This document shows, piece after piece, positions 10,573-21,049 of a stretch of 64,000 nucleotides of DNA. The stretch spans positions 7,870,001 to 7,934,000 of the forward strand of contig NC_087249.1 of NCBI RefSeq assembly GCF_037042905.1, given 5' to 3'. Position numbers and translations under genes: made by a program. Source of the DNA: Lytechinus pictus (Eukaryota; Echinodermata; Echinoidea; Temnopleuroida; Toxopneustidae). The first letter of the stretch is position 1. Each line of letters starts with the position of its first letter. Below the pieces are notes generated by a model that saw only the letters and a list, made by a program, of their open reading frames with translations, was not told the origin of the DNA and did not search any database.

Positions 10573-11663
10573 GTAATTTTCTTTTCTTTACTTTTTTAAA
10601 TTGCATGTTTAAAGAAGAATCATCGACCCATGATTTAACCAATTGATGAACCTCTTCTTTAGGATTTGACGAAGCTTCTCATTGGCGATTCTATGTTCCC
10701 ATTAAGAGTGACAGAGCACTGCATTGCGCGTAGCAATAAAAACAATTTTCGCTTTGGAAAGTCTTGAAAATTGAACAAATGCAACATGAGGATAGTTCGT
10801 GGACATATATTCTTGGGCTTCGGACTGTTCTGCCAGATTATGATTATTGACAGAATACTATGCTTGAGTAAGCAATTCTCATTTTCTGTATTAAAGCTGG
10901 CAGATTTCGCGCCATGTTGATGATGTCCAAGGAGAGGGTGATCAAATAAACTTACCGAGTTGTACATTTCTCATAATGTATTTGAATTAAAGTCCAAGAA
11001 AATAAAACAGATACTTTGTTACTTGTATGATAAACTTTGCTACCAATATCAACATTTTAAACTTTCAAGTTGTTTGTGCCAGCTGGAGCTAAGGACGTGA
11101 TATTAAACAAATCCAGTTCATTTCAGACACCTCAAGTATTTTTGTTTATTAGTATTTCCACTTTCATCCATATTACTCGTTCAAAATTTTCTGCAAGTCA
11201 TTTTTCACGAACGTCTTAAAACTATTATTGCTCACTAAATCTGAAATTTTGCAGAGAGTAAAGTCTATTTAGAATAAATTGTGCAAATAAAAGAATGAGT
11301 AAAAAGTATTCAGAATATTACAATTTATTCATTTCATTTTGTTTTTCTTCAAAATGTAAAATTTTGTTGATTTTTCTACAAAATTCGACCTCATTGGCGC
11401 TGTTGAGCAATAGCCTATTAAAAACTTTAAAAAAAAATAAAAGAAAATAAAAACGTCTCGATGACTTTTCGATTGTGAACTTAGATTTAACAACAATATA
11501 AAGTTCACGTTTAGAATATCTCTTTACTTTCTTTTCTACTCTTTCGCATGATAGCATCATAGAAGCTGGATACAATCATGAATCATTTTTTAGGCTTCAT
11601 ATATATATAGGCCTACTTTTTACCCATTTTCAGATCAGGGGCGTCAGTATTATAACAGATGTG

Positions 11664-12803
11664 ATGTCTGTGAATGCGACTTTAAGATTCTCATCTGGGG
11701 TAGACTTGGAAGAAGACATGGCGGCTGGGAATATGAGTTATCCTTCTCAATATATCACCACTGCGACCATTCTTACCTTGATATCCGTCACTGGCCTGGG
11801 GGGGAACAGCTTGACCATCATATCAGTGTTCATGTCCACCAAACTACAGACCAAGACCAATGTCTTCGTGGTCAATCTGGCGGTCGGCGATGTGATAACC
11901 TGCACCGGTATTCTCGTCCAACTTGTGGCTCTGTTGTCACCGCGTGAACCATTAATTCCAGCCAGTTTTGGGGATCTGATTGCCATTCTTGGATCAGTGT
12001 CAATGAGCTCAACCATCCTGACACTGGCCGTGATCGCGATAATCAGGTGTGTGAGGGCTACAAAGTCCCCGATCATCTTTGACGGACTCTTCTCAACCCC
12101 GAAACTGACGCTGATGATTTTTCTCATCTGGGCCATCCCCGTTTCAAGCAATGTTCTATTCTACCTGGGAGGGGGGCGGAATCTGTACGACTCGCAGATC
12201 AGAATGTATAAATTCGCTTTATTGGAAAACACCGGAATTGACATTCCAGTCGCAATCTTCTTCGTCGTCGATGCAACGTTGGTCATCGTCTGTACACTAG
12301 TTATGCTGATTTGCTATCTGAAAATCGTCCTTCATGTTAGAGCTCACACGAGGAGAATATCTGTTGAATTGGGAGGTGGTGTATCTCCGTCATCTCGGGC
12401 CCTAGATTCAGGAAATCGAGACCAGCCCCAACCACGTCATCAAGCAGAGAACAGTCAACAGCGATCTGGGAGGCCTGCACGACAACCTCTTCGGCTTGAG
12501 GTTGACTCGGTGAGGGCTCATGAAGTCGCGATCACAAAAACCCTGGCACTGGTTACTATAGTATTTCTCGTCTGCTTTCTGCCTTTTATTACTTTATCAA
12601 TCAATCCCATTCCATTCAATTCTAATCCATACATCTTTAATATTGTTTTTGTATTGCTCTTGAGTAACTCTGCCATGAACCCAATAATCTTTGCCCTCAC
12701 ACACGCTGACTTTCGGAAGGTGTATCGGTGTATACTGACCGGGTCTTTTAGTGAAATTCCCTCCCCTTCTCGTTCACTGAGAGCAGCATTACAAACCGTA
12801 TGA
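11664..12803 (+). CDS. Rhodopsin-class GPCR, single coding exon, orphan
   Basis: A 379-residue seven-helix receptor. The start is the ATG at 11664, 30 bp after a good acceptor (TTTTCAG at 11633). The extracellular N terminus has N-glycosylation sites NAT and NMS. Helices lie at about 33-57 (GN motif), 66-91 (NLAVGD, the conserved Asp), 103-129, 147-168, 195-224, 290-312 and 322-345 (NPIIF in place of NPxxY). Helix 3 ends IRC where D/ERY is usual, helix 6 has CFLPF in place of CWxP, and neither a helix-3 nor a loop-2 cysteine for the usual disulfide is visible. A long, Gln/Arg-rich third intracellular loop spans about 230-285. A single coding exon with divergent motifs resembles the lineage-specific receptor expansions known in sea urchins. 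The ligand is unknown. AATAAA occurs at 12938. Confidence 0.85.
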   Translation: MSVNATLRFSSGVDLEEDMAAGNMSYPSQYITTATILTLISVTGLGGNSLTIISVFMSTKLQTKTNVFVVNLAVGDVITCTGILVQLVALLSPREPLIPASFGDLIAILGSVSMSSTILTLAVIAIIRCVRATKSPIIFDGLFSTPKLTLMIFLIWAIPVSSNVLFYLGGGRNLYDSQIRMYKFALLENTGIDIPVAIFFVVDATLVIVCTLVMLICYLKIVLHVRAHTRRISVELGGGVSPSSRALDSGNRDQPQPRHQAENSQQRSGRPARQPLRLEVDSVRAHEVAITKTLALVTIVFLVCFLPFITLSINPIPFNSNPYIFNIVFVLLLSNSAMNPIIFALTHADFRKVYRCILTGSFSEIPSPSRSLRAALQTV

Positions 12804-13490
12804 TCGGATCACATCATGCAGGAATATGTAGATACAGGGGTGAGATCGCTCAAAAAAGTCGCATCGCAAATTCACTACATATAAAAATACCCTCACCAAG
12901 ATATTGCGGAAAGAAAAACGAAAATATTCTACAAACCAATAAATTCGTTTCAAGCACGATATAAAAAACAAGAGAAACAATCAACAATGCCATAAATAAA
13001 CATAACATAAGATATCGCACATGATAACAATAAAACACGACAATGTCGAAATTCATGATTCTTTTCGTATAGCGGATATATTTCATTAATATCAGTCACA
13101 AACCTTAATTTTCTATTTCTAGTACCAGTTCACAGGAATTAAATGGTAGATACAATGAACAACTTAAAATAATAAAAAGAGCTGAGGTCACGATGATATT
13201 GATAATATTTTATTAAAGAATGTTATAGAATAAGTAAATTGTTGATCCATTAGTATACATTTTTTAATGGCGACGTGCCTGACAATATGGAGAAATCTTA
13301 GATAATACCAGTGCACAAAATGGAGAAAAGAATAATGTATATAAATCCAGACCGATATCTGTATTGCCTACTTTATGTAAGTTTGCCTAAGTTATGGAAA
13401 GGGTAATCTATACAACAGTATTACATTTAAAATTTCTTGAATTAATATAATATAATTTCTGACTTTCAATTGGATTTCGCCAAAAATATA
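12804..13490. other. GPCR 3' flank, no gene seen
   Basis: AT-rich DNA with an AATAAA at 12938-12943 that could serve the GPCR transcript. Confidence 0.35.
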
Positions 13491-14600
13491 ATAGTACATC
13501 GCATGCTACTCTCTCGTGTATAGACAAAATCACAAAAGCTATTAATAACTTTGAACATACAGTCAATAGGTGTTTTTCTGGACCTCTCCAAGGCCTTTGA
13601 CATTATAAATTATGAAATACTTCTATATAAACTTGAAAATTACGGAGTTCGTGGGAAGGCCTTGGAGTGGTTTATAAACTATCTCTCAAATCGTAAACAA
13701 AATGTAAGCATAAATGAACAAAATTGGTCTCTATACAATGTCAACTGGGTGTTCCCCAATGTAGCCTACTGGGTCCACTTTTATTTATATTCTATATAAA
13801 TTACATCCAGAACTCTTCCACAATAATATCTTAACTTCTTTTTGCAGATGATTCAAATGTACTCTATTCTCATCCTAATCCCGATATTTGAATTAATGTG
13901 TTGAACACTGAAATGGATAAGTACAATGGATAAGGGCTAACCAATTGTCGATTAGTGTACAAAAAAACGAAATGCATGCTTTCTAGCAATTCTTTAGATC
14001 AATTACCATTCAATATCAAATTGCACAATATAGACATTGACGTTATTACAACGACAACATTTTAGGTATCAAACTAGACAGCAAATTATCTTGGAAAACA
14101 CATACTGATTCTATAAGTCGTACAATTTCACGCAATATTGGTGTTATAATTTAGGTAAATTTTTTCTTCTTCCCACTTCCTCCCTTAAAAATGCTTTACT
14201 CAACATTAATTTACTTTGTTTCAATTACGGGACGATTGTCTGGGGAAATACACACTCATTTTACCTAGATCTAATATTGCTTTTACAGACATGACAGAAG
14301 AAGGCGTTGCGTGTTATGTTTAACTTATTCTGGAGATCCCATACAGATCACTTGTTTTTCAACAACAAAATTTTGAAAATAAAAACACTATACCAATATA
14401 TACTTGGTCAATTCATGTATCAATTAAACAATAATATGCTACCACCCATCTTGAATTCTTCGTTTAACAAAACAAAGCTGTTAACAAAATATCCCAACGT
14501 CAATCTGATGAATTTCATCCACCACTACCCCGGACTATCCTTGCAAAATCAATATTTACTTTCGAAGGCCCTAGGCTATGGGGAACTATTCCAGGGACCC
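13491..14600 (+). pseudogene. Degenerate LINE (reverse transcriptase relic)
   Basis: Fragments in several frames follow the order of a Jockey/CR1-group reverse transcriptase. First comes SIGVFLDLSKAFDIINYEILL with YGVRGKALEWFINYLSNRKQ at 13556-13700, then the active-site region near 13840 (FADD damaged to ADDSN), the post-RT segment, and a C-terminal piece 14307-14590 ending with a degenerate form of the FxGPxLWN block. Many stops and frameshifts are present, so it is inactive. Confidence 0.75.
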
Positions 14601-15791
14601 CTTTCATAAGTTAGAACTATGGTAACTTTTGCCAACATGTCAATTACTACGGTAACATGGCTCAGCAGCCAATCACAGTCAACGCTTCCATGGTAGGATA
14701 CAGTAAAAGTGGCGTAACCATTGCTTTCATAAATATTTATGAATTTCTGATGTTTTTCTAATTATTTTTAACAGGTAGAGTCAAGCACCAGATTTATATT
14801 CATACATGTAACTCCGTTTGCCTCTTACATTGTTTTAGACTCCTAGAGGGCTCAAAAAGAAGCAAAATCAAATGATATGATGTGTAATTATTAACTATTA
14901 CAAATGATTTTTAAACTTTTTGATCGATTTTATTATCCCCTAACGGGAAAATTGCCTACATTTGCTTAGATGTTAACTTTTTTACTCACCATAAATTATA
15001 AATGTAGGCTTACAGGTAGCCTATGCCTCATCATCAAAAGTATATTTTAAAAAATGTCATCTTTTTACATAGAAAAATATCACATCAGTGTCGAAATATG
15101 ACTCTTTTTATGTATTTGAAGTACTCTGTATATAGTGTTCATTATTTCATGAAAAAGTAGGCCTTGTGATGTGTTTTCCTATCAAACTTGTTAACAAGTA
15201 CGTCAACGTGGTCAAAATGGCTTGATTGTCCTTATTCGATTTATACTGTGTTCCAACTTTGTAACTACAAGCTACGTAAGCGTACTGTTGTCTTGTTTTA
15301 TAAAAAAAAAACGCATTAATATCCAATAAGGTACAAGTATCTCTTCTAAGGGAAATATTATTGCTCTTAAAACATTTTTAAAGCATTGTTCATTGTAATA
15401 GTGTCTACGTCGTGAATGTGCCTTGATTCAACCTAGTGATTATTGTCATAGATGTAAATTACTAGTTTACATGGTGATTAAATAAACATATACTCATCTC
15501 CTTTATGTTGTATTTACTGATATCCGTAGTACATGTGTGATAAAACGCTCGAGGTACTTACAATATAGTATAATATACTACGTATTAGTGAGTATTTACT
15601 TAAGGTATTGTTGATTTTCATTCTTTTAGATGAGTATTAATTATTGATGACCGGCATGAATAGCCTATGGTTCTGATATCATTAGCAAGTACATTTTGCG
15701 CTAATATTTTAGGAATTTTCTTTTTTCCGTCGATACTATCAGTATATAGTATTAGTAGTAGTAGTAGTAGTAGTAGTAGTAGAAGAAGTAG
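14601..15791. other. Non-coding, no feature seen except (AGT)n
   Basis: AT-rich DNA ending in an AGT trinucleotide run at 15748-15790. The segment 14596-14740 begins with a TTTCATAA block like the 2.5-kb MITE family, but no second arm was found. Confidence 0.35.
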
Positions 15792-16022
15792 TACACTGTT
15801 AAAAATAATTTAAACAACGCTGTTTACTATGTGAATCGAACAGAAGTTGTTTAAACATGTTAAACAAATGTTTAAAATATTAAACAACAAAGTTTGAATG
15901 CAAATATTTAATTATCAATAATTTAAGCACGGCTTTGAAAGACTTTAAACACTTGTTTAAACTGTTTAAACAACTACTTCACATAGTAAACTGCGTTGTT
16001 TAAATTATTTTTAACAGTGTAG
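15792..16022. mobile_element. Palindromic MITE (TACACTGTTAAAAA ends)
   Basis: The left end TACACTGTTAAAAATAATTT and the right end AAATTATTTTTAACAGTGTA are perfect complements. Inner blocks (AACAACGC / GCGTTGTT, TTTACTATGTGAA / TTCACATAGTAAA) continue the pairing. It sits within trinucleotide repeats. Confidence 0.8.
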
Positions 16023-16049
16023 TATAGTACTAGTCGTAGTAGTAGAAGT

Positions 16050-16195
16050 AGCAGTAGTAGTAATAATAATAATGATAATAATAATAACAATAATAATAAT
16101 AATAATAATGATAATAATAATGATAATAATAACAATAATAAAATAATAATGATAATAATAATGGTAATAATAATAAGAAGAATAAGGAGGAGGAA
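16050..16195 (+). repeat. (AAT)n microsatellite
   Basis: Long AAT/AAC trinucleotide array with single-base variants. Confidence 0.85.
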
Positions 16196-16495
16196 AAGAA
16201 GAAGGAAAAATTAAAAAATAATCCCTTGAACTCAGTCTGTAACATGAATGTCTACTTCTAACTTTTTATTCCCTACGGGGGTCGGACGCCAAAATAGGGT
16301 GTTACATGGTTAAAACCCCCATTCCACAGAGAGCAAGACCGCTGAAAGACTGCTGTAAGACCATAAAACTTGCTTGATCTTTCAAGGGTCTTTCAACGAA
16401 CTTTCAAAGATCTCCAAGGTCTTTCACGATTCTTGATGGATCTTTCAATGGTCTTCGTGGTCCTTGTGAGTCCCAAAACTTTTTGAATCGGTTCT
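16196..16495 (-). other. 3' flank of GRL gene A
   Basis: Directly downstream of the gene A stop. A minus-strand AATAAA at about 16264-16269 is a candidate polyadenylation signal. The segment 16330-16480 carries repeated (T)CTTTCAA(G)GGTCTT blocks. Confidence 0.35.
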
Positions 16496-16606
16496 TTAAG
16501 GTATATTTGTTGCCATGTTCGTCGTTGCCATGGGGATATCAGTAGGAGGAGTTGTTTGTTGAAACTGGAGGAGGATGGTGAAGTAAGTGATCAAAGTGCT
16601 TACAAC
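16496..16606 (-). CDS. GRL gene A exon 4 (TM7 and C terminus)
   Basis: The acceptor TTGTACAG precedes 16606. The exon encodes VVSTLI then TYFTILLQF, the TY(5 hydrophobics)QF hallmark of the gustatory receptor superfamily in the last helix, then a Thr/Pro/Met-rich tail of about 20 residues to a TAA at 16498-16496. Gene B exon 4 is identical across the helix. Joining is in phase 0 after exon 3. Confidence 0.85.
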   Translation of the reverse strand, partial: VVSTLITYFTILLQFQQTTPPTDIPMATTNMATNIP

Positions 16607-16767
16607 CTGTACAAGAGAAGAAGATAAAAAATATAGCAGTTCCAACATCAAATGCCATCGAAAAGGAAAAAGAAGTATATTCTAATCATGATTATAGAAA
16701 AACAAAATGTTTTCGTGGACTATAAAGTAAAACATAGATCAATCAGAACACAAATAAAAATACCTAC

Positions 16768-16860
16768 CTCTAAAACTCGTTCCTTGGTAATAACGAAGCA
16801 ACCAAGAGCTGTCATGCCGATTTCCGGTCCGTCCAACCGAGCCAAGAATAGAAGCTGGAC
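16768..16860 (-). CDS. GRL gene A exon 3
   Basis: Ninety-three nt, phase 0 at both ends, acceptor ATTTAG and donor GAG|GTAGGT. The 31 residues include PEIGMTALGCFVITKERVL, which matches the (T)AxGxFxxxxxxLL block that precedes TM7 in gustatory receptors. Only one residue differs from gene B exon 3. Confidence 0.85.
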
Positions 16861-17541
16861 CTAAATTATAAAAATAAGAAAAACAAAGATAGCAATATAT
16901 ATTTGGTATGTTTTATAATGTGATGATATAGGACATACGCATAAACAAATGTCAACTAAAATCTAAATTAATTCGCGATCATTAACTGTACCATTCTATC
17001 AACAATATTTTCTAATTGTCTTTATTGTGAATTTGTGTCACTCAGTTACTTTCTGACATGCCAATTACTGAAAGCGTTGCTTTCTGTTAATCTCTGGAGT
17101 ATCAAAGTTATAATAACAGTCGAGAATTTAAACGCACACAGCCATGTCTGTCGATCTTAGGGGATGAGGTATATATCCTTTCCCCAATGACTTAATATGA
17201 TTATGTAAAAATGAAATTAGTCCCTTGATAGAGGAAAATAATGAAAGCAGTGAAAGTTTACCCCTTTAACAGTTTAAAATGTTCAAAGCGATGGCAGTTC
17301 ATGATTTGGGACATTGAAGGCGGAAGTACATTTATGCTCTCATTTGGTCGTTTTCTCAACATATGATGTCATCGCTTTTTAATTTTTAAGCTCACAAATT
17401 TTCAGACAACAACCTTTAAAATCAAAAGAACAAAATACAAATTGCGACATGGAACTTCTTTATAACATTGAGACAGTCATTATTCTACATTCTGCTTGAT
17501 TTTTTTTTAATTTAGTAAACTAAATGTAATATAATCTGTAC

Positions 17542-17607
17542 CTGAAATAGATCTGAGTCAAACGTGTCCATCTGTAGTTCGTGCACACGTCTGCGAAAGG
17601 AATGTGC
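17542..17607 (-). CDS. GRL gene A exon 2
   Basis: Sixty-six nt, phase 0, acceptor CCAATGCAG and donor CAG|GTACAG. It encodes AHSFRRRVHELQMDTFDSD plus LFQ, an intracellular linker between TM6 and TM7. Two residues differ from gene B exon 2. A palindromic element begins about 30 bp upstream of the acceptor. Confidence 0.8.
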
Positions 17608-17636
17608 CTGCATTGGAAGGAAAGAACAGAAAGAAA

Positions 17637-18227
17637 TTAAAGGAGAATTAAACCTTTGGAACAAGATAGCTTGTGTGAAAACAGAAAAATCATAGAAACA
17701 GATCAACAAACGTTTGAGAAAAATCGGACAAATAATGAAAATGTGATGAGCATTTGAATATTGCGATCACTAATGCTATGGAGATCCTAAAATTGGCAAA
17801 GGGACAAAGATGTGTGATGTCACTTGTGAACAACTCTCCCCATTACTTTAGTATATATTTCACTTAAATTGCCTGTTTTATCACATCTATCAGTAGATCA
17901 TGTGTTCTTTCTATAGGAGGGCATGTAATACAGATTTTTAAAGAATACATCATGGATAAAAAGTTTGTATCACCATAAGAAAAAGCAAAAAGAGACATTT
18001 TGAGGGTGTTTTATAGTCCATCAAAGGGAAAGTTGTTCACATGTGACATCACACATCCTTGTCGCATTGCCAATGGGAGGATCTCCAGAGCAATAGTGAT
18101 TGCAATATTCAAATGCTCATAACTTTCTTATTATTTGTCTGATTTTTCTCAAACTTTCTCTGTTCTTATTCTTTTATTTTTCTCTTTCGACACAAGCCTA
18201 CTTGTTCCAAAGGTTTCATTCCCCTTT
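17637..18227. mobile_element. Long palindromic element in GRL A intron 1
   Basis: The left arm begins near AAAGGAGAATTAAACCTTTGG and the right arm ends CCAAAGGTTTCATTCCCCTTT. Paired inner blocks include GTGTGATGTCAC / GTGACATCACAC and GAGCATTTGAATATTG / CAATATTCAAATGCTC. It is about 590 bp with no coding capacity. A single arm of the same family is at about 53.93-54.15 kb. Confidence 0.7.
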
Positions 18228-18959
18228 AACTGTTTCTTCGTTTTTTGATTAATCACCCAAGTCTACAGGAGAATAATAACATACATATATACCAATATAT
18301 TTTGAAACTAAATACCAGTTGTGGTAACGATATCAAAACGAGTTCGAACAGAATCCAATAAAATGACCACCCAAGTGTTTGTGTGTATAAACACAAAATA
18401 TATGCGCGAAATTGCTCTGGAAGAAAATGCGTAATTGCTGAGAAATGAGCAAAATAAGCACGAAATTCTATCAAATCTCGGGTATTTTTCAAGTTATGTT
18501 AATACACTGTCCCACATATGCTTTTCTGTATTTTTGATCATCAGGATTATCGATTTTTAGCTAAGATTTCATGATTTCACAAAGATAATTTTACATTAAT
18601 GTACCAGATCTAGATATATGATAATATGGGGACAATTAACCTTGATTTAAAAGACTTTCTTATGAAATAAATGTTTGCTGCTATAATGCTTTCTTTCAAC
18701 TTTAATGTAAGGAATTCACGGGTGCTTTCGATTTATTTTCTTTATTTTGTTTTGTTTTACATTTATGAGTTAAAGATTCAATTTAGAGGGGAATTCTTTA
18801 ATGTCTAACATTACATAACATGCTATCTACGTTTATGTATTTGATTACTCAAGATTTATCTTCTTTCATTTAAATAGCTCCATTTCCGAGGTTGGGTTCC
18901 CTTTACAATGACTAAAATGAATCTACAACTTTATCCATGTCAAGAAACATAGGCCTAAT
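18228..18959. other. GRL A intron 1, no feature seen
   Basis: AT-rich intronic DNA. Confidence 0.3.
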
Positions 18960-20096
18960 TAAAGTCTAAAAGATAGCCTCCAAAAGATTCAAAATCGGGC
19001 AGCTCGCGTTATCAATAATACCCCCTGGGATTCATCTAAATGAACTAAATTGCGATACACTTGAAAAGAAAAGGAAAGAAAGTGTTGCACTAATGATGTT
19101 TTACATACTCAATAACTTAGCCCCTTCATACCTAATCAATAGATTTTCCCTTAAAGAAAGATCACATAACACAAGAAGTGGGAATCTCAATTTGGAAATA
19201 ATGCAAATAAAGACTGAATCTGCAAAGCGCATGTTTATGTACAGAGGCGCCAGTATTTGGAACTCGTTGCCCACAGATATTCAAGCGGCACAAACGAAAC
19301 ACAATTTCAAGGCAGGTCTTAAGAGATTATCTTTGTGATGTGGATCACAATGACTATTATTCTGTTTAATTGTATTTATGAAACATCAACAAACAATTTT
19401 CTATTTACTGTTCCCAGTACATGTATTAGATTGTAATCATTTCATAGGTTTTGCTTTATATATGGCAAGCTTCAGTATTACCCAAGTTTTTAATGCTTTA
19501 TAATTATGTTCAGTACATGTTTAGTGTTCATAAATTTTCCAGTTATTTTTATGTGTTTAGCTTTTAACATTGATAAATCGTGTATTCATTTTCTTGTGCT
19601 CGATTGTCCATTATAGAAACATGAATTTACTTTGACATTTTACCTTTTCATGTTCACATTTATTACTACCTTGTATGCATGCACTGCTTTGTTCGAATTA
19701 CCGATAGATATTTCATTTTGTATATTACTGATGTTTTTTAGAACGGTATATCATTTCTTCGTCTTCTTCTTATTATCATTATTATTCTTTTTCTTCTTTT
19801 CTTCTTCTGTTTTCTTCTCCGTTGTCTTTTTCTTCTCCTTCTCCCTTTTCCCTTCTTCTTCCTCCTTTTTTCTTCTCCTCCCCTCCTCTTCACCTTTCTA
19901 TGATTCCTTTGTAATATTTAATTGATGCTTCTGTTTAGGTTAACATATTTTTTTTCATATATATTGTTCGTTAAAACACTGGTTTTAAAATGTTTACTAT
20001 GTCAATTGCATATTATGTTCCACACGGCCCCAATGGAAATCAGTCTGTGAACTGTATGGGCTTTTTAACCGTGTATAAATAAAATCAATCTCATCT
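18960..20096 (+). mobile_element. 5'-truncated LINE 3' end (CR1/L2-like)
   Basis: Codes for the post-RT C terminus: LQKIQNRAARVINNTPWD near 18980, then after small breaks 81 residues (19093-19338) with NLAPSYLINRFSLKERSHNTRSG and GASIWNSLPTDI. A 0.75-kb 3' UTR follows and ends AATAAAATCAATC plus a short CATCTT-type tail. The same 3' ending closes the LINE at 23.1 kb. Not autonomous. Confidence 0.75.
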
Positions 20097-20610
20097 TATC
20101 TTCTTTTCTCGTATTTGTCGTAGTTTTATGAATTCAAGTAAAGCTGGGCCTTTAAATTATACTAATGATTCTATATGAATTTTCCTATAGCTCTATTTCA
20201 AAGTGAATCAATATTTCTGCCCTATACACGGTGAATGAAAAAGAAATGTGCCACCAATTTGAAGTTATCTTGTCTGAAATAGAAACATTTAATCATTGAT
20301 TTATTGATTGGTTGAGGGGCTCGTAACACAAAGCTTCGCAATTATCGTAGAACATTTTTCTACGATTGATTGCATTGACTACAATGTACAATCGATTGTG
20401 AAAATGAAGCGTACGATTAATCGCTAACCTTTGTGTTACGGTACCCTGGTAGATCCTCCCTGCATATTTTGGTAACAGTTTCATATGGATCTTAGCGGGC
20501 GTGACTGACTACGTGACTGACTACTCCAGAAGGTCCTTAAATCTCAGTTGCTCCAAGTTGCTGGGTGAAAAATGAAAAAAAAAAAGAAGTAATTTTATGC
20601 ATGCAGAAAG
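20097..20610. other. GRL A intron 1, no feature seen
   Basis: AT-rich intronic DNA. A short inverted repeat (CTCGTAACACAAAG / CTTTGTGTTACG, 20318-20445) may be a small MITE relic. Confidence 0.3.
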
Positions 20611-20619
20611 ACACCTACC

Positions 20620-20765
20620 AACTATTCCACACACACACACACACACACACACCCTCACACACTCTCCCACCCGCCCGTACATACACATCCCCCTGCCAAA
20701 CACAACACAAGTCATTACCTCTCCCACACACCACCACCACCAACACCCCCACCCACACATGTGAA
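20620..20765 (+). repeat. (CA)n and CCA-rich simple repeat
   Basis: (CA)n run then CAC/ACC-rich DNA; apparent reading frames here are low complexity. Confidence 0.85.
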
Positions 20766-20934
20766 GGGCTCCACATAAGCAACTGCTTCCAAATCAGGCA
20801 AGCCATTTTTGAAGGTACAAGGTATAAAACAAATTAAGGCAGTTGTCCAATTGATGATCAATGACGTTACCAATAAGATAGGGGGAAATGCAAACACTGC
20901 TTAATTAAGTTTTTATAAAATGTTCAGGAACTGT

Positions 20935-21005
20935 GTATATGGGTGTGGGTAGGTGTTATGTGTGGGTGTGAGGGTGTGTGTGTGTGGGTATGTATGTGTG
21001 GAGGG
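20935..21005 (+). repeat. (GT)n simple repeat
   Basis: GGTGTGGGT/GTGTGT-rich stretch immediately upstream of the truncated LINE. Confidence 0.8.
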
Positions 21006-21049
21006 ATTGACAGTTTTTCTGCCTGCACGCGAGTATATTTTTTTTTTAC

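Noticed and set aside
11747-12151. 134-codon minus-strand reading frame
   Set aside because: It is the antisense shadow of the GPCR coding exon and has no family features.
20565-20837. 90-codon reading frame rich in His/Thr/Pro
   Set aside because: Produced by (CA)n and CCA simple repeats.
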